A stretch of DNA of 64,000 nt from Chlorogloea sp. CCALA 695 (GCF_003003885.1 NZ_PVWN01000004.1:96968-160967); one strand, 5' to 3'. Counted from the stretch's first letter, positions 1 through 9,090 are shown. Notes: a model not told the origin generated them from the letters alone. Numbers and translations are program-made.

Positions 1-1
1 A

Positions 2-70
2 GACGCGCAGAACTTCTTTATTAATCAACCAGGAGCGGTTAACGCCCCCACTAATACCGATCAATTCTAG
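2..70 (+). CDS. C-terminal tail of a truncated gene entering from the left
   Basis: One plus-strand frame is open from the first complete codon to a TAG at 68-70, giving 22 residues ending in ...NAPTNTDQF. The stop shares the palindrome CTAG (67-70) with the stop of the minus-strand gene that follows, which fits a convergent gene pair. The piece is too short to name a family, and an open frame of this length can occur by chance, so confidence is low. Confidence 0.35.
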   Translation, partial: DAQNFFINQPGAVNAPTNTDQF

Positions 71-573
71 TGACTTGAGGATGGGGAGGCGCTGGGAATC
101 GCGGCTTTTTGGGCAGTAAAAGGGGTTTTTGTTGCTTCCCCATTAATTGCAATTTCCCCTACTAACTTATCGCCGTCAATTTTACTATTAATGGCGATCA
201 CCCTTTCGCCTGATTCTTGGGGGAATCCGCACAAAACGGACTTATCAACATTACCAGTAAGACTTAACTGCTGCTCTTTAAATAACCCCGTCAACGTTAG
301 TTTTTCTTCGGCGGACATTGAGTTTTGCACTTCTTTTTTTAAAATGGCGGCATTAACATAGGTTCCAGACTGATCGAGTTGGAGCATTAGAGGCGCTACT
401 TGGGAGCAACCAGGCAAGCTATTGGTCAAAGCCAGTTGATACCTACCACCAATAGTTTTAGGCGCTTTGAGATTGCTTTCTCCATAGGCTGTAACGACAT
501 TAAATAGTAATAGTACAGAGCCAATAGCGATCGCGTAAAAAGTCAAAGATTTAGTATTAAAGTGGCTGCTCAT
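67..573 (-). CDS. Small secreted protein of unknown function, coupled to the antiporter gene
   Basis: The protein has 168 residues. Residues 10-30 form a strongly hydrophobic stretch followed by AYGES, a likely Sec signal peptide, so export to the periplasm is inferred. Only two cysteines remain in the mature part (C56 and C115), compatible with one disulfide bond; the tail is rich in Ser/Pro/Ala. I do not recognise a family. Its ATG overlaps the TGA of the upstream antiporter gene (TCAT at 570-573 on the plus strand, that is ATGA in the sense direction), an arrangement typical of translational coupling, so the two products are probably made together. Its stop shares CTAG with a convergent frame on the other strand. 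Confidence 0.75.
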   Translation of the reverse strand: MSSHFNTKSLTFYAIAIGSVLLLFNVVTAYGESNLKAPKTIGGRYQLALTNSLPGCSQVAPLMLQLDQSGTYVNAAILKKEVQNSMSAEEKLTLTGLFKEQQLSLTGNVDKSVLCGFPQESGERVIAINSKIDGDKLVGEIAINGEATKTPFTAQKAAIPSASPSSSH

Positions 574-2744
574 ACTTCTCCTCCTAATTTATCTGTATCC
601 AGGCTGGGGGCAACTATCGCCGCTAAATGAGATGTAACTTGGCTGTAGCGACGAGTTATGAGCAATGAAGATTTGCATTGAATTGCCAATTGGTCGGTAT
701 ATCGCCCCAAAGTTTGCCGCTCAATTCCCCAAGCGCGGCTAGTTCCAGCAATAGTTAGATCGACGCGCTCAGAAGCTTCAACGGCTACAATGATAGGTTC
801 GGCGGATTGCTGAACTTGAATATCAATGCGATCGCGCACTGTCCGAGACAAGTTCTCCATTACTCCGCTCAATTCATAGCTCAATTCGCTATTAGTTTCT
901 CCCGCTTGCACTACTCGCAAAATTGATAAAGTGCGGGTTTGGGAACTGGCGAGCATTCTTAACGCCAGTTCTAGCGCCAAATCGTCGTGAATATTGCCCG
1001 AATAAGCCACTAACAATTTTTCCATTGCTGTTTGCCCGCGATCAATGTAAACTCCCACATCCACCGGAGCCATACTCAAAATTTGCCCGACACGCCCACC
1101 TAAACGGTTGGTACTAAAAGCCGGACGATGCCAACCTACTAACATTAAGTCAATTTTATTTTGGCTGGTAATTTCTTCTGTAGATCGGGCGACATCATTA
1201 GTAACGCGAACTAAAGGCTGCACAAGGGCGCGGATATCTGGAGGTTCTAAAGTTCCAATCAATTGCTCTAACTGTTGGCGGCGTTTATCCATCAACCTGT
1301 CAGCTTCAGCAGGCATACTTTGAAAAGCGTAATCTTCCTCAAGTTCTACTAAGCTCAGGGGATGAACTACAGCGCTTTGGAAATTGTTAAGAGCGATCGC
1401 CGTTGCTAATTGAATTAGTCCTTTTTGGGTATCTACGTTAGCTACAGGGACGAGAATCCGGTAAGTAACTTCGGCTTTCGGTACTGCTCCTAATTCGGTT
1501 TCTGGTTCAACGGTATCTAATCTAATTAGCCGTTTAGGATAAGTCCACTCTAATAAGGGCGAAGTCATAAAGGTAGTAACTAACGCCATAATTACTAACA
1601 TCGTGAACAAAAGCGGCGATATTACCCCCAAGTTCAAGCCAATATTTAGAACGATAAGTTCTGTCAAGCCGCGTGTATTCATCAACCAACCGAGGGCTGA
1701 AGCTTCACGATTTTCAATTCCACTCACTCTTGCAGCTATGTAAGTACCAAAATATTTACCACTAATTGCTACTCCGATGACGGCGGCGCACAGCCACCAC
1801 AATTCGGGACGATTAAGCAATCCTATTTGCGTCCGCAGACCGCTATAAGCGAAAAATATTGGTAACAGAAAAATTAATACAAAGTCTTCGGTTTTTTCGG
1901 CTATTTCTCTTACCAAACCTTCATCTTTAGGCATAACTGCGCCTAACAAAAACGCCCCGAAAATGAAGTGAATACCGATTAATTCTGTAATTAAAGCACT
2001 CGCAACTACCCCAGCATAAATACCTGCTAAAAGTAATTGATTCATTTTACCAACGCGCTGATAATACCTAGCAACGCGCTTTAAAAACCACCGCCCTACC
2101 GTCACCATCAAGCCGATATAAATCAACGAATAGATAATTGTGGGGATAGCTCCGTTAATTGTCCCAGTTCTAGCTACAGCGATCGCTAAAGCCAGTACGC
2201 ACCATGCCGTTACATCATCTACCGCCGCACAAGTCAACGCCAATGTTCCTAGGCGCGTACCCTGCAAGTTATTTTCAGTAATAATCCTAGCGAGTACCGG
2301 AAAAGCGGTAATTGACATCGCCGCCCCCAAAAATAAAGCAAAGGCGGTGAAAGATACATCTCCGTTAGAAAGCTGTGGATAAAGTAATACAGCCAGCAGA
2401 GTTCCCAAAGAAAAAGGGGCTAAAATACTGACGTGAGATACTAAAATTGCAATTTCAAGCTGACCGCTCAAATATTTGGGATTTAGTTCTAACCCAATGA
2501 GAAACATGAAAAATATCAGTCCAATTTGAGAGAGGACAAATAAATAAGGGATTGTTTCGGCAGGAAATAAAGTTGTAGCCAAATTAGGCGCAACTAAGCC
2601 TAATAAAGAAGGGCCTAGCATAATCCCGGCGATAATTTCGCCAATTACTAGCGGCTGCTTGATTGATCGACATCCTAGCCCCACTAGCCGCGAAAGTCCA
2701 ATTACAATTAGCACCTCAACTAGAACAATAGCAACTGCGTTCAT
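570..2744 (-). CDS. CPA2-family Na+(K+)/H+ antiporter with C-terminal universal-stress-type domain
   Basis: The protein has 724 residues. Residues 1 to about 400 are a run of hydrophobic helices of the Kef/NapA-type monovalent cation:proton antiporter-2 family. Diagnostic signs are the GLIFFMFLIGLEL helix near 75-87, the SITAFPVLARI segment near 144-154, and the paired aspartates D176-D177 in AAVDDVTAW, the usual ion-binding site of electrogenic members. From about residue 425 a soluble part follows that looks like one or two universal stress protein (Usp) domains, which in such fusions are thought to sense nucleotides or stress. It acts in the plasma or thylakoid membrane in pH and Na+ homeostasis. 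It is first in a two-gene unit with the overlapping secreted protein. Confidence 0.9.
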   Translation of the reverse strand: MNAVAIVLVEVLIVIGLSRLVGLGCRSIKQPLVIGEIIAGIMLGPSLLGLVAPNLATTLFPAETIPYLFVLSQIGLIFFMFLIGLELNPKYLSGQLEIAILVSHVSILAPFSLGTLLAVLLYPQLSNGDVSFTAFALFLGAAMSITAFPVLARIITENNLQGTRLGTLALTCAAVDDVTAWCVLALAIAVARTGTINGAIPTIIYSLIYIGLMVTVGRWFLKRVARYYQRVGKMNQLLLAGIYAGVVASALITELIGIHFIFGAFLLGAVMPKDEGLVREIAEKTEDFVLIFLLPIFFAYSGLRTQIGLLNRPELWWLCAAVIGVAISGKYFGTYIAARVSGIENREASALGWLMNTRGLTELIVLNIGLNLGVISPLLFTMLVIMALVTTFMTSPLLEWTYPKRLIRLDTVEPETELGAVPKAEVTYRILVPVANVDTQKGLIQLATAIALNNFQSAVVHPLSLVELEEDYAFQSMPAEADRLMDKRRQQLEQLIGTLEPPDIRALVQPLVRVTNDVARSTEEITSQNKIDLMLVGWHRPAFSTNRLGGRVGQILSMAPVDVGVYIDRGQTAMEKLLVAYSGNIHDDLALELALRMLASSQTRTLSILRVVQAGETNSELSYELSGVMENLSRTVRDRIDIQVQQSAEPIIVAVEASERVDLTIAGTSRAWGIERQTLGRYTDQLAIQCKSSLLITRRYSQVTSHLAAIVAPSLDTDKLGGEV

Positions 2745-3095
2745 AGTTTCCTCAATGGGATAATCTGATGTGTCCTATGATGATTCCTTCAATAACTTCA
2801 ATCTGTCAAGGTAGTTGCAGATTTTGGGGAGAAACTTAGTAATTTTAACGTCTAAAATCACAATAGCCGTCAACAAGCTTTCAGCCCTACAAGTAATCAA
2901 TATATTCAAATAACGTTATATACTTACTTCAAAGCTTAGGTAGTAGATTCCGGTTATGATTTAAGTATTTACTGAAAATTCCCCTAAGTATTTTGGTTGT
3001 TAATTTTTGACTTTCATTAATATTTATGCTCTACACTTAGGTACAACTTAAACCTATAAAATGCAAAATAATTATTTGCGAAACAAGGTATTGTC
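2745..3095. other. Intergenic region upstream of the antiporter gene
   Basis: This AT-rich gap lies between the antiporter start and the end of the broken mrr gene. It must hold the promoter for the antiporter pair. I see no open frame, RNA gene, strong hairpin or clear operator in it. Confidence 0.5.
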
Positions 3096-4010
3096 TTATT
3101 CATCAATAAAAAAATCTTCATCAATTTTCTTGACTTCATATACTTCAACAGTGGATACACCAACGCCGTACTCTAGCATTAGTTGAGCTAGGCGATCGCC
3201 ATCAATTAATGCAATTTTGTTATCAATTTTTGATATATAATCTATGGCTTCAGTAGAAAAGTTTGAAGTTGTAATAAAAACTCCTTTTCTAGATTGGAAG
3301 CCATGTAATGCTCCCACAAATCTTTGAATATCAGGACGACCTACAGTTCCTTCCCATCTTTTAGCTTGGATATAAATAACATCTAAACCAAGCTTATCCT
3401 CCTTAATAATTCCATCAATACCACCGTCGCCCCTTCTACCAACAGCTTGTCCAGCATCCTTGATAGAACCGCCATAGCCCATTTTCACAAGGAGTTTTAC
3501 TACTAATCTTTCAAAAAAGCTAGGAGAACAAGCTTTAATGCGAGTAATAACTTCCTCAGCTACACCTTGCTTAATCTCTAAATAAGCAGCTTCTAAATAC
3601 TCTTGAGGGGTTTTTTGTTTAACTTCTATCCCGTTATCAATTATTCCAGGAGTAATTTCAAGAGTTGTTTTATTTTTAAAGGCAATAAATTCAGGAAACT
3701 GATTTAAGTATTTAATATCAATTAATTGAGGATTTTGTTCTAAAACTTCACTTCCTCTAACAGTTATTTGAAAAAAGCCTCTTTTTGTAAATTCAAGAAG
3801 AACTGCTTTCTTCAGGTATGTTCTAGCTCAACCAACTCTATTATCAAAAATTGCTTGTTTACCACTAGGTAAAAGTTTTTGTCTCTCCACCTCACAAAGC
3901 TCAAAATTTATAGTTAAACCATCTATCAGATCACGTAAAGAATGTTCTTGCTGGTCAGCTAGATATTTAAGTAGAGGTAACATGATGCTTTGGAAATCGG
4001 GGATAGGCAT
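3096..4010 (-). pseudogene. mrr: Mrr-type restriction endonuclease gene broken by one in-frame stop
   Basis: A single reading frame of 305 codons runs from ATG at 4010 to TAA at 3096, with one internal TGA at 3830-3828 (codon 61). The context on both sides (...AIFDNRVG, stop, ARTYLKKAVLLEF...) matches the Mrr N-terminal winged-helix domain, where a Trp codon (TGG) is expected, so one G-to-A change explains the break. The C-terminal half carries the Mrr catalytic core: GDGGIDGI and then YIQAKRW, the D...QxK variant of the PD-(D/E)xK nuclease site. Mrr cuts methylated foreign DNA. No frameshift is seen and the rest looks intact, so the loss is recent, or is a sequencing error, or is read through. 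A downstream start could still yield a nuclease-domain fragment of 130 residues. Confidence 0.85.
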
Positions 4011-4049
4011 TTAATAACTCTTGTTAACCTAGCCTACTCTTGCACAAAT

Positions 4050-4071
4050 CCTCTCCCAACTTTGGGAGAGG
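4050..4071. repeat. Short perfect hairpin (CTCTCCC type) between mrr and phoD
   Basis: Ten-base arms (CCTCTCCCAA and its complement) are separated by two bases. It lies 110 bases past the phoD stop on the minus strand and may serve as its terminator, but no U-run follows. CTCTCCC hairpins of this kind are scattered in many cyanobacterial genomes. Confidence 0.55.
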
Positions 4072-4184
4072 GACGATTGAAATTAGATTTTTCTTAGCCT
4101 AACTGGATAAGGATAAATCTTTTATTCATACAAGAGGGCTACACCCTTTACTAGCTTTTACCAGAATTTTGCGAAAGCTGGCGA

Positions 4185-5786
4185 TTAAGCACGTTGAGCG
4201 CCTGGTTGCCCATCTTCAACAACAAAGGATGCTAGGGTGCTGATAGTAGAATTTTGGTCGAGGATTGTAGACACTGCACGGTAATCGCTCTGCCAATTTT
4301 TGCGGGTTAGATTACAACGGACATACCCCCGAAAAGCACCATCAAAAAACTTAGTATGGGGATTATCAGTTAAAGCTGCGGTGACTGGAGCAATAAATAC
4401 ACTAGGAAAGTCCGAACTAATAGAAGTTCCGACAAACTCTGTACCTACAATTGGCGAATCCGTCTTGCTAAAGTCTGTTTTCAAGTCATGTACCCAACTA
4501 GAGTGAATATCCCCAGTAATCACAATTGGATTTGATGGTTTTTGCTTGTCCAAAAAGTCTAGTAATCGACTCCGGGCGGCAACATAACCATCCCATTGAT
4601 CCATGTTGAATACGTCTACTTGAGGGCGAGCATCAAAGTCATACTCCCCTAACATAGTTTGTTGCGCAATCACATTCCAACGGGCTGGGGAACGATCCAA
4701 ACCTCGAAACAACCAGCGCTCTTGCTGAAGTCCTGTCATCGTAGCATTTGGGTCAAAAGCGTCTTCACAACGGGGTTTGATGCCATCGCCGCAAGGCTGA
4801 TCGCTGCGGTATTGGCGAGTATCAAGTACGTTGAACTCGGCTAAATTACCAAAGGTAAAACGTCGATACAACTGCATATCTGCCCCTTCAGGCGACGATG
4901 AGCGACGTAGGGGCATATGTTCGTAGTATGCCTGATAAGCATTAGCCCGTCGCGCCAAAAACTCTTGCTGGCTTTGGTTATCTTCTGAGATTGCACCAGC
5001 GTAGTTGTTCTCAACTTCGTGGTCATCCCAAGTAACTATCCAAGGAAAAGCCGCATGAACTGCTTGTAAATCTGGGTCAGTTTTGTACAAAGCATAGCGA
5101 TCGCGATAGTCTTGGAGGGTAACAATTTCGTCACTATTATGCTGGCGCGGCCCGCCGGGTTGAGGCCCGTACTCATAAATATAATCGCCCAGATGCACAA
5201 CCAAGTCTAGGTCTTCCTCTGCCATATGTTTGTAGGCGGTGAAGTAACCATTTTGCCAGTCTTGACAAGAAGCAAAGGCAAAGCGTAACTGATTGGGGAA
5301 ATCTCCTCTAGCAGGAGCAGTGCGAGTACGCCCAACTCGGCTTAATTCATTACCTACTTTAAATTGATACCAATACCATCGTCCAGGTCTAAGTCCGCGT
5401 ACATCTACCCGGACTGAATGTGCCAATTCTGGTTTGGCAATTACCGTCCCACTTTTGACAATTTGGCTCATGCGTTCGTTAGCTGATACTTGCCACTGTA
5501 CAGGCACTTGATCAGGAGGCATTCCACCACCGTCAAGGGGACTAGGAGCCAAGCGCGTCCATAGTATTACACTATTTGGCAGTGGATCGCCTGAAGCTAC
5601 ACCTAGACTAAAGGGATATCCTGATAATATTGGTCGGGCAACTACTTTAGTTGAATGCTGACTTGCGAAGCCCGTTACCGGGCGCGCTTGCGCTATCGCA
5701 ATTCCTGTTAAGGCTCCGGCTCCTATTAGCAAACTACGACGTTTTACCTTACTTGATAGCAGGCGCTCAAAATTAAAGTTATCCAT
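4185..5786 (-). CDS. phoD: PhoD-type alkaline phosphatase/phosphodiesterase, Tat-exported
   Basis: The protein has 533 residues. The N-terminus has a twin-arginine signal (KRRSLLIGAG, R16-R17, then a hydrophobic segment), so it is exported folded through Tat. The body carries the PhoD metallophosphatase motifs HLGDYIYEYGP, TWDDHEVENNY and ITGDIHSSW, whose Asp/His residues bind Ca2+ and Fe3+ in characterised PhoD enzymes. Its role is release of phosphate from extracellular phosphoesters. A candidate Pho box with four 11-base repeats lies about 200 bases upstream, suggesting induction by phosphate limitation. Residues 29-41, which include the AQA that looks like the signal peptidase site, are encoded by a dispersed 37-base repeat also found in two intergenic places, so a repeat has become part of the gene. 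Confidence 0.93.
   Translation of the reverse strand: MDNFNFERLLSSKVKRRSLLIGAGALTGIAIAQARPVTGFASQHSTKVVARPILSGYPFSLGVASGDPLPNSVILWTRLAPSPLDGGGMPPDQVPVQWQVSANERMSQIVKSGTVIAKPELAHSVRVDVRGLRPGRWYWYQFKVGNELSRVGRTRTAPARGDFPNQLRFAFASCQDWQNGYFTAYKHMAEEDLDLVVHLGDYIYEYGPQPGGPRQHNSDEIVTLQDYRDRYALYKTDPDLQAVHAAFPWIVTWDDHEVENNYAGAISEDNQSQQEFLARRANAYQAYYEHMPLRRSSSPEGADMQLYRRFTFGNLAEFNVLDTRQYRSDQPCGDGIKPRCEDAFDPNATMTGLQQERWLFRGLDRSPARWNVIAQQTMLGEYDFDARPQVDVFNMDQWDGYVAARSRLLDFLDKQKPSNPIVITGDIHSSWVHDLKTDFSKTDSPIVGTEFVGTSISSDFPSVFIAPVTAALTDNPHTKFFDGAFRGYVRCNLTRKNWQSDYRAVSTILDQNSTISTLASFVVEDGQPGAQRA
5664..5700 (+). repeat. Dispersed 37-bp GC-rich repeat, copy inside phoD
   Basis: This copy is base-for-base identical to 9091-9127 and differs by one base from the inverted copy at 59563-59599. 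It begins TGCGAAGCCCGTTACCGGG and ends GCTATCGCA. GC-rich, partly palindromic elements of this look are known from many cyanobacteria as dispersed repeats. It codes for part of the phoD signal peptide in frame. Confidence 0.9.
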
Positions 5787-5989
5787 CTTGGGTGGCTTTT
5801 TGGGGTTAACTTATTTAACTGTGGGCAACTCAAATCAAACCAAGCCAACACTTACTTTATTTTCTTGGGATAGTTTTGGAGTGAACGAGACTACTTTTCA
5901 GTAGTTTTTCTAATAAGTGGCTGACTTATTTTTAACCAAAAAGATCGTTAGTATTACTCGATTTAATTGCGAAGCCTAACCTAAAATTA

Positions 5990-6040
5990 CCAACCCAAAA
6001 TTAACTAACGGTCAACGTATTGTTAACATTAACTTAATCT
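5990..6040. promoter_or_regulatory. Candidate Pho box upstream of phoD
   Basis: TTAAC-like cores recur with an exact 11-base period: TTAAC at 6001, TCAAC at 6012, TTAAC at 6023 and TTAAT at 6034, with a weaker CCAAC at 5990. Cyanobacterial Pho boxes are tandem 8-base repeats close to CTTAACCT separated by 3 bases, recognised by the SphR/PhoB response regulator, which gives the same period. The cores read on the strand opposite to phoD transcription, which lowers certainty. Confidence 0.6.
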
Positions 6041-6088
6041 ACAAATAGTTATATGTGTAAACTACCTAGCGTTGAATTTTAAAACCAA

Positions 6089-6119
6089 TGCAGAGACGTT
6101 GCATTGCAACGTCTCTGCA
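6089..6119. terminator. Perfect 15-bp inverted repeat after the EcsC/TerB-like gene
   Basis: Arms of 15 bases (TGCAGAGACGTTGCA and its complement) flank one central base. It lies 15 bases beyond the stop of the minus-strand gene at 6134-7273. A related, imperfect element occurs at 58872-58894, so this is also a dispersed repeat family (the GAGACGTTGCA palindrome). Confidence 0.65.
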
Positions 6120-6133
6120 CCAAAAATTCATAA

Positions 6134-7273
6134 TTAACTTGCTGGATTATCAACCATTGATTTAATAGAATTTAAGTCAAGATTAAATTGACGCGCGATC
6201 GCATCTATAACTTCAGTTTCGGCGGGAGTTTGCACGCCATCGGCTTCAACAATTCGGTAGCATTGAGCTAATAGAGGAATTGCAAAGTCTCTATTAAGTT
6301 GCACAAGTAATGTATTTAAAGGCTGCGGCGACTTAAAATCCTCAGCAATGACTTTAAGTGAAGCTGGACTAATATTTATTGCTTGCAGTTGGGGTAAAAT
6401 TTCATCCCAAGACTTCGCGGGATGACTAGCTAAAATTGTATGGACTAAAATTCGATCCATTACAACTTGTTGAGCGATCGCAGTTTCTAAATATTTCGCG
6501 CTTTGTTGCTGCAAATCGTCCATTGCTTTCGATTTCACATCTTCCGGCGACCTTAGTTTTGTTTCATAAAATCTACAGGCAGCATAACCCAAAGAGTACA
6601 ACATTGCAGCGTTAGTGCTTGCCCCAATTGTTGCCCCCGCAAAAGGTACATTTCGTAGCAAACCTAAACCTACAGCTTTTAGTACGCGACTACCACCCAG
6701 ACCTAAACCAAAAATTCCTAAAACTTCGCCGCGACGCTCTGGATCTTTCAAGTCAAGTCCGTACACCGCCGCAATTTGATAAATCATCTCTGCTTGTAAG
6801 CGCGTTGTCGCCGCCAAATCTACCGCCAATAGAGCTATAGCTATTCCTGGTAAAAGACTGCTGGCAAGCCCAATACCCCCTGCTTGGGTAGCTTTTTCTA
6901 CCATGATCCGATGAGCAAGTTGGCTAGGTGATTCGTGAGGATAATCTTGCTGGAGCTTTTTAACAGCGCTTTGAGCTTTGGCAACATCTACACTATCGGC
7001 AGCACCTAGTAGCCAATCAAGATTGAGAAAGCGAGTCAGCCGCCGCACAAGCCAATTACTACCCACATTATCGATAGTTTCTCCCGCACCTTTAGTTACT
7101 TGGGAGAGCAAATCATGGGTTCGATCCGCCGCCTCTTGTCCAGCATCGAGAGCAATGCGTGCAATTTCTGCAACGCTTTTAGTTACGTAATCTACTGTAG
7201 AGGGCGGGTTCTTGGGTTGTTTTTGCAAATTGCTCATGATGGGGCGATCGCCTTTAAATATGTCTCTAGCCAT
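6134..7273 (-). CDS. EcsC-like protein with C-terminal TerB-like region, function unknown
   Basis: The protein has 379 residues; an alternative start at MSNLQKQ (7237) would remove 12. The middle region (about 130-240) is hydrophobic and Gly/Ala-rich, with a block around AVDLAATTRLQAEMIYQIAA, and resembles EcsC-type proteins of cyanobacteria. The last 60 residues (AQCYRIVEADGVQTPAETEVIDAIARQF) look like a TerB/tellurite-resistance-type helical domain with its typical D-G-x-x-x-x-x-E pattern. Membrane association is likely. The biochemical role is unknown; TerB-like domains are linked to stress and metal binding. A strong palindrome follows the gene. Confidence 0.75.
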   Translation of the reverse strand: MARDIFKGDRPIMSNLQKQPKNPPSTVDYVTKSVAEIARIALDAGQEAADRTHDLLSQVTKGAGETIDNVGSNWLVRRLTRFLNLDWLLGAADSVDVAKAQSAVKKLQQDYPHESPSQLAHRIMVEKATQAGGIGLASSLLPGIAIALLAVDLAATTRLQAEMIYQIAAVYGLDLKDPERRGEVLGIFGLGLGGSRVLKAVGLGLLRNVPFAGATIGASTNAAMLYSLGYAACRFYETKLRSPEDVKSKAMDDLQQQSAKYLETAIAQQVVMDRILVHTILASHPAKSWDEILPQLQAINISPASLKVIAEDFKSPQPLNTLLVQLNRDFAIPLLAQCYRIVEADGVQTPAETEVIDAIARQFNLDLNSIKSMVDNPAS

Positions 7274-7472
7274 AGTTGTAATAAAAAAGTAAGCTGAAAA
7301 ACATCTATCTAATGCTTGTACTTTGCCTAATTACTCCACGTCAAAAGTAATAAATTGAGACGATCGCAACTTACGGTTTCTCCTGCTACCTCTTTCGGCA
7401 TAAAATTCATAAAATATCTAGTTTCTAAAACGCGATTGCACCGGACTATTACACCCAATCATTGAAATTACT

Positions 7473-9062
7473 ATGACTATTGGCTATGTCGCTCTTGTCC
7501 TCCACGCTCATTTACCTTTCGTCCGTCACCCTGGAAGCGATTATGTTTTAGAAGAAGAATGGCTTTATGAAGCTATTACCGAAACTTACATTCCATTGCT
7601 GCAAGTATTTGAAGGATTAAAGCAAGACGGCATCGATTTCAAAATTACGATGAGCATGACACCGCCCTTGGTTTCAATGCTCCGCGACAATCTGCTACAA
7701 GAGCGCTACGACCTGCATTTAGCCCAATTAGAAAAATTAGTTGCTTTAGAAAGCGATCGCAACAACAATAACGGTCACCTCCGCTACTTAGCTGAATATT
7801 ACGTTAAAGAATTTGCCAACGCGCGCAAACTCTGGGAACACTACAAGGGCGATCTGGTCACTGCTTTTAAGCAATTTCAAGACTCTAATAACCTAGAAAT
7901 TATTACCTGCGGCGCTACTCACGGCTATTTGCCACTGATGAAAATGTACCCCGAAGCAGTTTGGGCGCAAATTCAAGTGGCTTGCGAACACTACGAGCAA
8001 ACTTTTGGTCGCCCACCTAAAGGTATTTGGTTGCCCGAATGCGCCTACTACGAAGGGCTAGAAAGGATGTTAGCCGATGCAGGCTTACGATATTTCCTCA
8101 CCGATGGGCATGGCATTCTCTACGCCCGTCCCCGTCCGCGTTTTGGTAGCTACGCACCGATTTTTACCGAAACTGGAGTAGCAGTTTTTGGGCGCGACCA
8201 CGAATCGTCTCAACAAGTATGGTCTTCAGAAGTCGGCTATCCAGGCGCGGCAGAATACCGCGAATTTTACAAAGATTTAGGCTGGGAGGCAGAATACGAG
8301 TATATCAAGCCTTTTATCATGCCCAACGGTCAGCGCAAAAATACTGGGGTCAAATACCATAAAATCACTGGGCGCGGTTTGGGATTATCAGATAAGGCTC
8401 TTTACGATCCCTACTGGGCAAAACAAAAAGCTGCCGAACACGCCGCGAATTATATGTACAATCGGGAGCAGCAAGTTAGTAATTTGCATGGGATTATGCA
8501 GCGCCCCCCCATAATTGTTTCTCCATACGATGCGGAACTATTTGGTCATTGGTGGTATGAAGGCCCTTGGTTTATCGATTATTTGTACCGCAAGTCTTGG
8601 TACGATCAAGGAACTTATAAAATGACCCACTTAGCGGACTACTTGCGAGAAAATCCCAATCAACAAGTTTGCCGTCCTTCACAGTCTAGCTGGGGCTTTA
8701 AAGGCTTTCATGAGTATTGGTTAAATGAGACTAATGCTTGGGTTTATCCTCATTTGCACAAAGCCGCCGAAAGAATGATTGAATTAGGAAGCAGAGAACC
8801 CGCCGATGAGTTGGAGTGGAAAGCTTTAAATCAGGCTGCTAGAGAAGTGCTATTAGCGCAATCATCGGATTGGGCGTTTATTATGCGTACAGGGACAATG
8901 GTTCCTTACGCGGTACGAAGAACGCGATCGCACCTGATGCGTTTTAATAAGCTCTACGAAGACATCAAAATCGGCAAAATCGATAGCGGTTGGCTCGAAA
9001 AAGTTGAGGAAATAGATAACATTTTCCCCCAAATTAATTACCGCGTTTATCGTCCGGTGTAG
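7473..9062 (+). CDS. Glycoside hydrolase family 57 1,4-alpha-glucan branching enzyme
   Basis: The protein has 529 residues, the usual length of GH57 branching enzymes of the TK1436/Rv3031 type. It starts GYVALVLHAHLPFVRHPG, the first GH57 motif. The expected nucleophile is E189 in GIWLPECAYYEGLE, and the acid/base is D353 in VSPYDAELFGHWWYEGP; the C-terminal helical region carries SSWGFKGFHEYWLN and SSDWAFIMRTGT. The enzyme makes alpha-1,6 branches in glycogen in the cytoplasm, beside or in place of the GH13 GlgB. It stands alone between divergent and convergent neighbours, with no other glycogen gene nearby. Confidence 0.93.
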   Translation: MTIGYVALVLHAHLPFVRHPGSDYVLEEEWLYEAITETYIPLLQVFEGLKQDGIDFKITMSMTPPLVSMLRDNLLQERYDLHLAQLEKLVALESDRNNNNGHLRYLAEYYVKEFANARKLWEHYKGDLVTAFKQFQDSNNLEIITCGATHGYLPLMKMYPEAVWAQIQVACEHYEQTFGRPPKGIWLPECAYYEGLERMLADAGLRYFLTDGHGILYARPRPRFGSYAPIFTETGVAVFGRDHESSQQVWSSEVGYPGAAEYREFYKDLGWEAEYEYIKPFIMPNGQRKNTGVKYHKITGRGLGLSDKALYDPYWAKQKAAEHAANYMYNREQQVSNLHGIMQRPPIIVSPYDAELFGHWWYEGPWFIDYLYRKSWYDQGTYKMTHLADYLRENPNQQVCRPSQSSWGFKGFHEYWLNETNAWVYPHLHKAAERMIELGSREPADELEWKALNQAAREVLLAQSSDWAFIMRTGTMVPYAVRRTRSHLMRFNKLYEDIKIGKIDSGWLEKVEEIDNIFPQINYRVYRPV

Positions 9063-9090
9063 GTTTTAGAGTTAATTAGCACAAAACTAA

